From contig JACUTN010000055.1 in the NCBI GenBank assembly GCA_014859805.1, forward strand, positions 1 through 5,511: a stretch of DNA of 5,511 nucleotides. The letters run 5' to 3'. Made by a program: the position numbers and the translations under genes. Every line of letters starts with the position of its first letter. Position 1 is the first letter of the stretch. The DNA is from Candidatus Bathyarchaeota archaeon (lineage in GTDB: Archaea; Thermoproteota; Bathyarchaeia; Bathyarchaeales; Bathycorpusculaceae). Shown here piece after piece: positions 1 to 5,281 of the stretch. The notes under the pieces were generated by a model, which was not told the DNA's origin, did not search any database, and saw only the letters and a program-made list of their open reading frames with translations.

Positions 1-69
1 GATGAAAAGGCATTAGCTTGACATGTGGATGAAATCTCAGAGTTACTCGGACGGCGACTTGTGATTAGG

Positions 70-77
70 CTTTTAAG
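70..77 (+). promoter_or_regulatory. TATA-like box of the winged-helix gene
   Basis: CTTTTAAG lies 38 bases before the ATG at 108. An archaeal TATA box places transcription start roughly 25-30 bases downstream, giving a leader of about 8-10 bases. No ribosome binding site is visible before the ATG, which fits a short-leader or leaderless message. The acetyltransferase gene has a similar CTTTTAA 39 bases before its ATG. Assigned by pattern and spacing only. Confidence 0.45.
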
Positions 78-107
78 TGTTCGCTTATAGAGAATGCTTG
101 GCGATGC

Positions 108-569
108 ATGGTGTCGAAAGCTTCTCGCAAGTTCGATTTAGCTGTTTTGGAATCTGCACTGAAAGGAAAAACTCTCCTTGTCTATTGGTATCTCCTACAA
201 CAGCCCATGCATACCGTGGGTATTCGACAAGTCCAGCGCGCTTTAGGCTTTTCCAGTCCAAGCATTGCAGTGCACCATCTTGGAAAGTTAGAGGATTTAG
301 GGCTTGTTCGGAAAAAAATGACAGGGGAATACGTGCTTGAACAAGAAGTAAAAGTTGGAATCTTAGGGTTTTTCACACGTATGGGCCGTTTTCTTGTACC
401 TCGATACCTATTCTATTCAGTCTTGTTTTCCACAATGCTAACAACCTATTTGACCACATGCATCTTAGGCCAAATAGCTCCCAGCTTTTATGCTGTGGTG
501 TTTGGCTTGATTGCTTCGCTTATCTTTTGGATTGAGACTGTTAGATTATGGAGGACGAAGCCATTTTGA
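108..569 (+). CDS. winged-helix DNA-binding protein with two C-terminal membrane helices
   Basis: This 153-residue protein has a winged helix-turn-helix at about residues 22-80. The segment QVQRALGFSSPSIAVHHLGK (41-60) looks like helix-turn-recognition helix, followed by LEDLGLVRKK and a short wing ending in EYVL. Residues about 97-121 and 124-146 are hydrophobic and form two likely membrane helices with a very short connecting turn; a basic tail (RLWRTKPF) follows. The arrangement suggests a transcription regulator held at the inner face of the membrane, a design common among archaeal one-component regulators. The ligand or signal is unknown. GTG at 111 is an alternative start one codon later. 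The gene sits upstream of, and in the same direction as, two genes that share a promoter element, so it may control them; this is inference. The ArsR-like superfamily call is good, the target is not established. Confidence 0.85.
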   Translation: MVSKASRKFDLAVLESALKGKTLLVYWYLLQQPMHTVGIRQVQRALGFSSPSIAVHHLGKLEDLGLVRKKMTGEYVLEQEVKVGILGFFTRMGRFLVPRYLFYSVLFSTMLTTYLTTCILGQIAPSFYAVVFGLIASLIFWIETVRLWRTKPF

Positions 570-581
570 AACTTCAACATT

Positions 582-606
582 GTGTTCTAAAACGTAGACT
601 TAAAAG
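582..606 (+). promoter_or_regulatory. shared promoter element, copy 1
   Basis: GTGTTCTAAAACGTAG (582-597) is followed by a TATA-like CTTAAAAG (599-606). The 16-base block recurs with one mismatch (A for G) at 953-968, again just before a TTAA-containing box. Transcription start predicted from the TATA-like box is near 628-630, which would leave a leader of about 13 bases before the GTG at 643. The block could be an extended BRE or an operator. The repeat is seen directly; the function is inferred. Confidence 0.5.
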
Positions 607-629
607 ACGCTACTTCCGTTACCTTTTAT

Positions 630-634
630 GGAGG
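630..634 (+). promoter_or_regulatory. ribosome binding site favouring the GTG start at 643
   Basis: GGAGG ends 8 bases before GTG at 643. It overlaps the alternative in-frame ATG at 628, which itself has no purine-rich site upstream. This is the main reason for choosing the GTG. Confidence 0.55.
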
Positions 635-642
635 CGGACACC

Positions 643-939
643 GTGAAGAAAATTCTAGTTTACTCCGCAGTCGCTGTGGTTCTAGGACTAACATTAGTAC
701 TGGTTCCGTTGATTGCGCTTGCAGAAATTAAAGCGGAAAACCATCATGTGATGGGCCGCTCCTTTTCTCAACAATTAGAACAACTCGAAGGAACTCATGG
801 CTTAGATGCGCCAAAATGCACAAACTCTGATGTGAAGATCTTGGCTTTCAGCTTTGTAATCGCGTTAGTTGCGTACGCGTTGTTTAAGCGTAGAACGTCT
901 CATCATGATTATAGATGGGGCAGACCATTCCTGTACTAA
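643..939 (+). CDS. small exported/membrane protein, unknown function
   Basis: From GTG 643 the product is 98 residues; from the in-frame ATG at 628 it is 103. The GTG start gives a textbook signal sequence: MKK, then a hydrophobic core (ILVYSAVAVVLGLTLVLVPL), then a possible cleavage site after ALA (residue 27). A hydrophilic segment of about 37 residues follows, with one Cys and an SQQLEQLEG stretch. A second hydrophobic segment (ILAFSFVIALVAYALF) is followed by KRR, which predicts an outside-facing middle part and a cytoplasmic basic/aromatic tail (YRWGRPFLY). I do not recognise the family. It lies between the winged-helix regulator and the beta-propeller gene and shares a promoter element with the latter, so a joint envelope role is plausible but unproven. 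Confidence 0.7.
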   Translation: MKKILVYSAVAVVLGLTLVLVPLIALAEIKAENHHVMGRSFSQQLEQLEGTHGLDAPKCTNSDVKILAFSFVIALVAYALFKRRTSHHDYRWGRPFLY

Positions 940-948
940 TTTTAGTAC
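933..948. repeat. perfect palindrome over the stop codon
   Basis: GTACTAATTTTAGTAC is a perfect inverted repeat (7-base arms around TT). It includes the TAA stop (937-939) of the preceding gene and ends 4 bases before the second copy of the shared promoter element. As RNA it is AT-rich and too weak for a convincing terminator; as DNA it could be a dimeric protein binding site. Confidence 0.5.
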
Positions 949-952
949 AATA

Positions 953-977
953 GTGTTCTAAAACATAGCATTAAGAC
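953..977 (+). promoter_or_regulatory. shared promoter element, copy 2
   Basis: GTGTTCTAAAACATAG (953-968) matches 15 of 16 bases of the block at 582-597 and is followed by CATTAAGAC, a TATA-like sequence. Predicted transcription start is near 998-1001, leaving about 20 bases of leader that contain the GAGGGA ribosome binding site of the beta-propeller gene. A second candidate TATA (TTTATAC, 990-996) lies so close to the ATG that it would remove that site from the message, so the upstream box is preferred. Confidence 0.5.
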
Positions 978-1007
978 CTGCAAATTCATTTTATACTGAT
1001 TGAACTT

Positions 1008-1013
1008 GAGGGA
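1008..1013 (+). promoter_or_regulatory. ribosome binding site of the beta-propeller gene
   Basis: GAGGGA sits 6 bases before the ATG at 1020 and supports that start. Confidence 0.6.
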
Positions 1014-1019
1014 AATTAA

Positions 1020-2732
1020 ATGAAAAGAGAAAAAGTTGTGATGCTAACATTGCTTATCGTGGTTAGTTCGATTGCAGTGCTGTGCACGGACATTGAATAT
1101 TGCACGGGCACTTTGAACAGGTTCAGATCATACGAAGAGCTTAAAGAATTCATAAAATACAGAAGACCCAAGTTTGAGTCGCCTCAATACCCAAGCAGTC
1201 TGAACTCTTATGGTCTGTCAGAGCTTAAAACATTGGATGAAGGGGGCTATTCAAGAACTAACATCCAAGTGGAAGGCGTAGATGAAGCAGACATCGTCAA
1301 AACTGACGGGGAATACATCTACGTAATCTCTGATCAAAAAGTGGTCATTGTAAAGGCTTATCCTGCAGAAGAGGCGGCAGTTCTGTCAAAAATAATCGTG
1401 AACGGAACATTGAAACAGATTTTCATAAACAAAAAAAGACTTGTCGTGTTCTATGAGAACCGTTCAATAAGCGAAATCAAGACTTTTATCAACGTGTATG
1501 ATATATCAGATAGGGAAAATCCCGAAGTCAAAAGGGACATCTCCTTTGACGGTTGCTATTTCAGTTCAAGGATGATAGGTGATTATGTGTATGTTGTTGT
1601 GAAGAAAGGAGCCCAACTTGTCGAAGATGAAGTGGTCCTTCCAGAAATGCAATCCGAAGGCATAACCAAGGTCATGTGCGCCACTGAAATTTATTACTCT
1701 AACATTCCTCACTACGGATACGTATTCACTACAATAGTGGCTGTAAATGTATGCGAAGATGAGCAAGAACCATCTTGTGAAACTATATTGTCAGGATATG
1801 CAACAAACGTGTATGTTTCTCTGGAAAATGTTTACTTGGCTGTAGGCTACTCGGGCAAAACCGTTTTACATAGAATTCACGTAGAGAACGATGAAATCTC
1901 ATATGTTGCTGACGGCCAAGTTCCAGGAACAGTATTAAACCAGTTTTCGATGGATGAGCATGACGGCTACTTCAGAGTAGCAACTACACTTCATCGGAAA
2001 AACAATGTCTATGTTCTGAATATGGATTTAGAAATAGTTGGCAGACTGGAAGACATTGCTCCTGAAGAGACTATTCATTCAGCACGTTTCATGGGAAACA
2101 TGTGCTACCTTGTAACTTTCCAAAAGATCGACCCATTCTTCGTAATTGACCTTTCAGATCCATACAAGCCAGAAATTCTCGGCGAACTAAAGATAACTGG
2201 CTACTCAGACTACCTACATCTATACGATGAAAATCACGTCATAGGAGTAGGCAAAGAAACAATTCCAGAGGAAACATGGTTTTCTTGGCATCAAGGAGTA
2301 AAAATATCGCTTTTCGACGTCACAAATATGTTTGATCCAAAGGAAATAGCCAAATATGAAATAGGTCATAGAGGGTCAGATTCACCAGTATTAAGAGATC
2401 ACAAAGCGTTCCTATTTGACAGAGAAAAGAATCTCTTGGTAATACCAGTTTCAGTCACAAAGATGAATGAAAGCGGAGCTCCCCCATACATCTACGGCAA
2501 AACTGTATATCAAGGCGCATACGTGTTCACTATATCATTGACGCTTGAAGAGAAAATTGTGCTGAGGGGAAGGATAACTCACATTGAAAACGGTGATGTG
2601 AATGATGCTTCTTTCCATATTATACGGACGCTTTACATCGGCGAGGTTCTCTACACAATTTCAAACAGCAAATTGAAAATGAACTCTCTATCAGACTTGA
2701 CCGAAATCAACGAGCTAAACCTTAACGAATAA
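1020..2732 (+). CDS. exported beta-propeller domain protein (COG4880/PF09826 type)
   Basis: The 570-residue protein starts with MKREK and a hydrophobic segment (about residues 6-21), a signal peptide or membrane anchor. Residues 77-103 contain the family signature TNIQVEGVDEADIVKTDG followed by EYIYVIS, the start of the propeller. Later blade-like repeats include INVYDISDRENPEV (157-170), FFVIDLSDPYKPEILGEL (373-390), ISLFDVTNMFDPKEI (429-443), LRDHKAFLFDREKNLLVIPV (458-477) and the end YIGEVLYTIS (539-548). Such 'DxSDPxxP' turns are typical of these secreted propellers, described as distantly related to WD-40 repeats. Three N-glycosylation sequons (N128, N147, N483) fit an outside location. 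The protein ends soon after the last blade, so it looks complete. The biochemical role of the family is unknown; a surface binding or scaffold role is likely. A 46-residue membrane protein follows 14 bases after the stop, suggesting an operon. Confidence 0.93.
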   Translation: MKREKVVMLTLLIVVSSIAVLCTDIEYCTGTLNRFRSYEELKEFIKYRRPKFESPQYPSSLNSYGLSELKTLDEGGYSRTNIQVEGVDEADIVKTDGEYIYVISDQKVVIVKAYPAEEAAVLSKIIVNGTLKQIFINKKRLVVFYENRSISEIKTFINVYDISDRENPEVKRDISFDGCYFSSRMIGDYVYVVVKKGAQLVEDEVVLPEMQSEGITKVMCATEIYYSNIPHYGYVFTTIVAVNVCEDEQEPSCETILSGYATNVYVSLENVYLAVGYSGKTVLHRIHVENDEISYVADGQVPGTVLNQFSMDEHDGYFRVATTLHRKNNVYVLNMDLEIVGRLEDIAPEETIHSARFMGNMCYLVTFQKIDPFFVIDLSDPYKPEILGELKITGYSDYLHLYDENHVIGVGKETIPEETWFSWHQGVKISLFDVTNMFDPKEIAKYEIGHRGSDSPVLRDHKAFLFDREKNLLVIPVSVTKMNESGAPPYIYGKTVYQGAYVFTISLTLEEKIVLRGRITHIENGDVNDASFHIIRTLYIGEVLYTISNSKLKMNSLSDLTEINELNLNE

Positions 2733-2740
2733 GAGGAGGT
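2733..2740 (+). promoter_or_regulatory. strong ribosome binding site directly after the propeller stop codon
   Basis: GAGGAGGT begins on the base after the TAA at 2730-2732 and ends 6 bases before a TTG at 2747. It is the strongest such site in the window and identifies a short gene that an ATG-only search would miss. Its position suggests translational coupling to the propeller gene. Confidence 0.75.
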
Positions 2741-2746
2741 TTGAGA

Positions 2747-2887
2747 TTGGCTTTAGGCGATTTTGTCAGAATGCTTGGAGACATCGCGGAAATCGCGGTA
2801 ACAATTCTACTAGCGTACGTGGTGTACAAGATAGCGATGCTTGTGGACACACTTAACTGCAAAATTAAGGGTGAGAAAAACTCATAA
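2747..2887 (+). CDS. 46-residue single-helix membrane protein, TTG start
   Basis: Starting at TTG 2747, the product is 46 residues: a short amphipathic N-terminus (MALGDFVRMLGDIAE), one hydrophobic helix (IAVTILLAYVVYKIAMLV) and a polar, lysine-rich tail (DTLNCKIKGEKNS) ending at TAA. The start is fixed by GAGGAGGT at 2733-2740; the first internal ATG (2771) has no comparable site. The gene begins 14 bases after the beta-propeller stop and is almost certainly co-transcribed with it, so a partner, anchor or assembly role for the propeller is plausible. I recognise no family. A lone Cys lies in the tail after the helix. The confident part is that it is translated; the function is unknown. Confidence 0.72.
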   Translation: MALGDFVRMLGDIAEIAVTILLAYVVYKIAMLVDTLNCKIKGEKNS

Positions 2888-2905
2888 ACAAAGGTTGGAA
2901 ACTGT

Positions 2906-3142
2906 ATGTCGTTGAGATACTGTGTTGAAGAAAGAAGAACAAGAAGGAAGAGAGGAGAATTCTCAGAAGCGCATCACAGGATGCCGGACGGAAGATTGAT
3001 TAAAACAGTGCAAGTGTGTTTTCGTTGCGGAAGAGAGTTTTCATTCAAGCGGGGTCGTAAACGCTGTCCGTGTTGCCTAGGTGTTCTTAGAACAAAGACT
3101 GTGGTCCTCAAAATTCCCTATTTTTTTCGTTTCAACTTATAG
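2906..3142 (+). CDS. putative small zinc-ribbon protein
   Basis: This 78-residue ORF encodes a very basic N-terminus (RRTRRKRG, residues 10-17) followed by CFRCGREFSFKRGRKRCPCC: two CxxC knuckles (C38/C41 and C54/C57) 12 residues apart, a typical zinc-ribbon spacing. The C-terminus (VVLKIPYFFRFNL) is hydrophobic and aromatic. The charge suggests nucleic-acid binding, but no specific family is recognised. The ATG lies 18 bases after the stop of the 46-residue gene and in the same frame, with a modest purine-rich AAAGGTTGG upstream. The last 11 bases overlap the 3' end of the opposite-strand M24 gene. A T7 run lies inside its last codons. The paired CxxC motifs argue that it is real; the expression level and exact start are uncertain. 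Confidence 0.6.
   Translation: MSLRYCVEERRTRRKRGEFSEAHHRMPDGRLIKTVQVCFRCGREFSFKRGRKRCPCCLGVLRTKTVVLKIPYFFRFNL
3121..3127 (+). terminator. possible poly-T termination signal
   Basis: A run of seven T residues on the + strand lies close to the end of the rightward gene group and just before the convergent M24 gene. Archaeal RNA polymerase can terminate at such runs without a hairpin. It lies 12 bases before the zinc-ribbon stop codon, so termination would have to occur a little downstream to spare that gene. Weak call. Confidence 0.25.
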
Positions 3143-4331
3143 TTAAGGCTTCAAGGTTTCTTGGGTAATACGTAATTATCTCTGCGCCATCCTCAGTTAT
3201 CAAAACAGTGTCAGAGTGGCGAAATCCTGCAAAACCAGCTTCATAAATGCCTGGTTCACAACTCACAACCATTCCAGCACGTAAAGGCTCTTCATTACCT
3301 ATGTCCAGCCATGGAGGTTCATGTCCTTCCAAGCCCAAGCCATGTCCAGTGTGATGCTTTACTAAATGCTCTAAACCGGCTTTCTTGAACACTTTGATTG
3401 TTGCTTTGTCAACAGCGCTGCATTTGGCTCCAGGCTTGAATGTTTCGAATGCGGCTTCTTGGGCTTTAACCATCACGTTGAAATAGCGTTTCTGTTTAGC
3501 TGTTGGTGTTCCAACGATCATTGTTCGTTCTAGTTCACAACTGTAGCCGCCTACGTCTGCGCCAGCACCAGTAACGACAACATCGCCTTTTCTAATCATG
3601 CGTTTCGTCGCAATAGAATGTGGTATGGCGCTCATTTCGCCTATTTGACCTCTGAAGCCAGCGCCTACTGGAGAACTTCTGCGCATGGGTTCATAATCGG
3701 GTCCAAGAGCTTTCTTCATGATAATAGATGCTTCATAAGAAGCAGTTAACGCAACCTCAACATCCCACAAGCCTTCAGCTGTATACTCTTGCAGCAGGCT
3801 ATGTGCGAGATTTGCCCATTTGGCACTTTCTTTCATTAGCCTAATTTCCTCTTCAGATTTGATGAGACGCATAGAAGGCACGAAATCCTTCACGTCCACA
3901 AACTTTGCTTCACGCAGCTTTTTCGTGATCGGTGGACCTTTGTAACCCCATCTTCCAGAAGCTCCAGCCTTGTTGTCAGTGCCTATGCGTTTTTTGGCTA
4001 AACCCATGTCCTTTAAGAATTCCGCGAAATGCTCAATTGGATGCTTTTCTCCGGGATAATCCACGTAAGTCTTCACATCTTCAATAATTCTAGTCTTCAA
4101 CGGAATATGATCTTCTTCCAAAAGAGGACCCAAAAAAGTGATTTTACCGTCAACTGGTATGATCAACGCGGCTGGTCGCTCAGTGGAAATGAATGAGTAA
4201 CCTGTTAGGTAGAACATGCTTGTACCGTTTGTCAGGTATAATGCGTCAAGCTTCCGTTTCCTCAAGTACTTTCTAACCTTTTCTATGCGACCTTTATGTT
4301 CACTTTCACTTATCGCAAATTTCACCGTCAT
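3132..4331 (-). CDS. M24 family hydrolase (Xaa-Pro peptidase/creatinase-like) with altered metal ligands
   Basis: The 399-residue protein has the two-domain M24 layout: a creatinase-type N-terminal domain (about 15-150, with ALYLTNGTSMFYLTGYSF) and a C-terminal pita-bread fold (about 160-399). Conserved C-terminal signatures are HHTGHGLGLEGHEPP (H330, H337), CEPGIY (E359) and GFRHSDTVLITEDG. Of the five usual metal ligands (D, D, H, E, E), only H330 and E359 are intact. The first Asp position is T254/G255 (VVVTGAGAD), the second is E266 in YSCELERT, and the final Glu is S373. E268 aligns with the catalytic Glu of creatinase (ALERT), and H238 (IPHS) is a candidate for the first active-site His. 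The fold is certain; peptidase activity is not, and a non-metal C-N hydrolase is possible. GGAGG precedes the ATG by 3 bases and a GTG at codon 3 by 9, so the true start may be two codons later. Confidence 0.9.
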   Translation of the reverse strand: MTVKFAISESEHKGRIEKVRKYLRKRKLDALYLTNGTSMFYLTGYSFISTERPAALIIPVDGKITFLGPLLEEDHIPLKTRIIEDVKTYVDYPGEKHPIEHFAEFLKDMGLAKKRIGTDNKAGASGRWGYKGPPITKKLREAKFVDVKDFVPSMRLIKSEEEIRLMKESAKWANLAHSLLQEYTAEGLWDVEVALTASYEASIIMKKALGPDYEPMRRSSPVGAGFRGQIGEMSAIPHSIATKRMIRKGDVVVTGAGADVGGYSCELERTMIVGTPTAKQKRYFNVMVKAQEAAFETFKPGAKCSAVDKATIKVFKKAGLEHLVKHHTGHGLGLEGHEPPWLDIGNEEPLRAGMVVSCEPGIYEAGFAGFRHSDTVLITEDGAEIITYYPRNLEALTIS

Positions 4332-4334
4332 AAT

Positions 4335-4339
4335 CCTCC
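4335..4339 (-). promoter_or_regulatory. ribosome binding site of the M24 gene
   Basis: GGAGG on the - strand lies 3 bases before ATG (4331) and 9 bases before an in-frame GTG (4325). The spacing is short for the ATG and better for the GTG, leaving a two-residue uncertainty in the start. Confidence 0.55.
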
Positions 4340-4369
4340 AAAGATTTTGTCAAACATTATAACGCAAAA

Positions 4370-4377
4370 CACATAAA
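4370..4377 (-). promoter_or_regulatory. candidate TATA box of the M24 gene
   Basis: TTTATGTG on the - strand would place transcription start near 4347, leaving the GGAGG at 4339-4335 inside a leader of about 16 bases. A second AT-rich box, TTATAATG (4362-4355), would start transcription at about the ATG and exclude that site. The 87-base gap is shared with the divergent acetyltransferase gene. Confidence 0.35.
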
Positions 4378-4379
4378 TG

Positions 4380-4387
4380 CTTTTAAC
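4380..4387 (+). promoter_or_regulatory. candidate TATA box of the acetyltransferase gene
   Basis: CTTTTAAC starts 39 bases before the ATG at 4419, nearly the same sequence and spacing as the box of the first gene (CTTTTAAG, 38 bases). Transcription would start near 4409, leaving a leader of about 10 bases. It sits next to the candidate box of the divergent M24 gene. Confidence 0.45.
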
Positions 4388-4418
4388 AGTTTAGCAACAG
4401 AAACTTTCGGGATGATGT

Positions 4419-5075
4419 ATGGAACATTTTTCCATTCGCCCGTTTAAAGATGAAGATATCGATTTTGCATACAAATTGGACACGATTGAACAGTGGAACC
4501 ACACAAGAAATGACATTAAACGAATGTTCAATTATGAACCGAATGGCTGTTTCATCGCGGAGATAAGCGGTAGACGTGTGGGCCATGTTTTCTCCATCAG
4601 TTATGGAAGACTCGGATGGATAGGTTTGCTTATTGCTAACGCTGAATACAGGAGAAGAGGCATAGGCGCCCTTTTGATGAAAAAAGCAATGGATTGTCTG
4701 TTAAGCCGCAAAGTAAAAACAACAAAGTTGGAAGCAGTGCCAAAAGTGGCAAACTTGTATCGAAAACTAGGGTTCGTTGACGAATTTGATTCTTTGCGAC
4801 TGATAAGAACTGGTGGAAAAATCATAACTATGTCAAGTCATTGTGTGAAGCCCTTGAAAAACAGAGAAATAACGCAACTCGCAGAATTCGATGCCGAATA
4901 TTTTGGTGCGAATAGAATCAAGGTTTTAAGCGAACTTTATCAAGATAACCCGCAACTCTGCTTTGTTTCACATGATGGATCTAAGGTTGCAGGATACGTT
5001 ATGTGTTATGAAGCAGAAAGCGGATACAGGATAGGTTCTTTGGTGTGTAATCCTGAAAATCCACATTGCACATGA
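4419..5075 (+). CDS. GNAT acetyltransferase, N-terminal part of a frameshifted two-domain protein
   Basis: These 218 residues contain a full GNAT domain (about 3-130): SIRPFKDEDIDFAYKLD at the start, acetyl-CoA-binding motif A around EYRRRGIGALLMKKA (R78, G81, G83), and ANLYRKLGF (111-119) as motif B. A second half begins near residue 139 with AEFDAEYFGANR and VAGYVMCYEAESGYRIG, resembling the C-terminal acetyltransferase-like domain (Acetyltransf_18) of YitH-type proteins. The frame then ends abruptly in PENPHCT-stop, where the family should continue. The missing continuation is found in the next frame (open from 5056 to 5280), giving about 286 residues in total, the length expected for this family. 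The substrate is unknown; GNAT enzymes transfer an acetyl group from acetyl-CoA to an amine. The catalytic N-domain is intact, so a truncated product might still fold. This could be a recent mutation or a sequencing or assembly error. Confidence 0.85.
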   Translation: MEHFSIRPFKDEDIDFAYKLDTIEQWNHTRNDIKRMFNYEPNGCFIAEISGRRVGHVFSISYGRLGWIGLLIANAEYRRRGIGALLMKKAMDCLLSRKVKTTKLEAVPKVANLYRKLGFVDEFDSLRLIRTGGKIITMSSHCVKPLKNREITQLAEFDAEYFGANRIKVLSELYQDNPQLCFVSHDGSKVAGYVMCYEAESGYRIGSLVCNPENPHCT

Positions 5076-5082
5076 ACTTTTA

Positions 5083-5280
5083 ATGAAATGCACAGAAACA
5101 CTAAGACGGAACAAAAAACTTTACGTGTGTGTCCCGGCTGTGAATAGAGCAGCCCGTGAAATTTTGCAGGATTTCGGTTTTAGGCAGTATTCAAAGAGTG
5201 TTCGTATGTATTTTGGAGAAAAGCTAGAAACTGAACGTGTAGATGGTGTTTTTGCCATTGGTGGTCCGGAGAAGGGTTAG
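5083..5280 (+). CDS. C-terminal fragment of the frameshifted GNAT acetyltransferase
   Basis: This piece is best read as the rest of the upstream acetyltransferase. Its frame is open from 5056, before the first ATG at 5083, and reads KIHIAHELLMKCTETLRR, continuing the interrupted helix. The conserved ending of the YitH-like second domain follows: VCVPAVNRAAREILQDFGF and then SVRMYFGEK, a pattern of 'VP..N..A...L...GF......RMY.G'. Removing one A from the AAAA run at 5056-5059 joins the two parts as CNPEIHIAHELLMK. No ribosome binding site precedes ATG 5083, so independent translation is unlikely. The stop codon is 1 base from the stop of the convergent methyltransferase gene. Confidence 0.65.
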   Translation: MKCTETLRRNKKLYVCVPAVNRAAREILQDFGFRQYSKSVRMYFGEKLETERVDGVFAIGGPEKG

Positions 5281-5281
5281 A

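Noticed and set aside
1..21. Frame 1 reads DEKALA then TGA, possibly the tail of an upstream gene
   Set aside because: Six codons are too few to distinguish a gene end from chance; nothing else supports it.
77..340. 87-codon + strand ORF overlapping the winged-helix gene
   Set aside because: It overlaps the clear winged-helix coding frame, has no ribosome binding site and its translation is low-complexity in character with no recognisable motif.
1080..1086. Lipoprotein-type cleavage site at Cys22 of the propeller protein (AVLC)
   Set aside because: The residues before Cys do not fit the usual L-A/S-G/A-C lipobox; a plain signal peptide or anchor is more likely.
1446..1451. Further GTGTTC copies at 1446, 2523, 3081 and 5198 as regulatory sites
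   Set aside because: These are isolated hexamers inside coding sequence without the rest of the 16-base element, expected by chance.
1566..1766. 66-codon - strand ORF inside the propeller gene
   Set aside because: Antisense shadow of a well-supported conserved gene; no motif or start signal.
4383..4825. Two - strand ORFs (4383-4586 and 4601-4825) opposite the acetyltransferase
   Set aside because: They lie antisense to the conserved GNAT domain and show no recognisable protein features.
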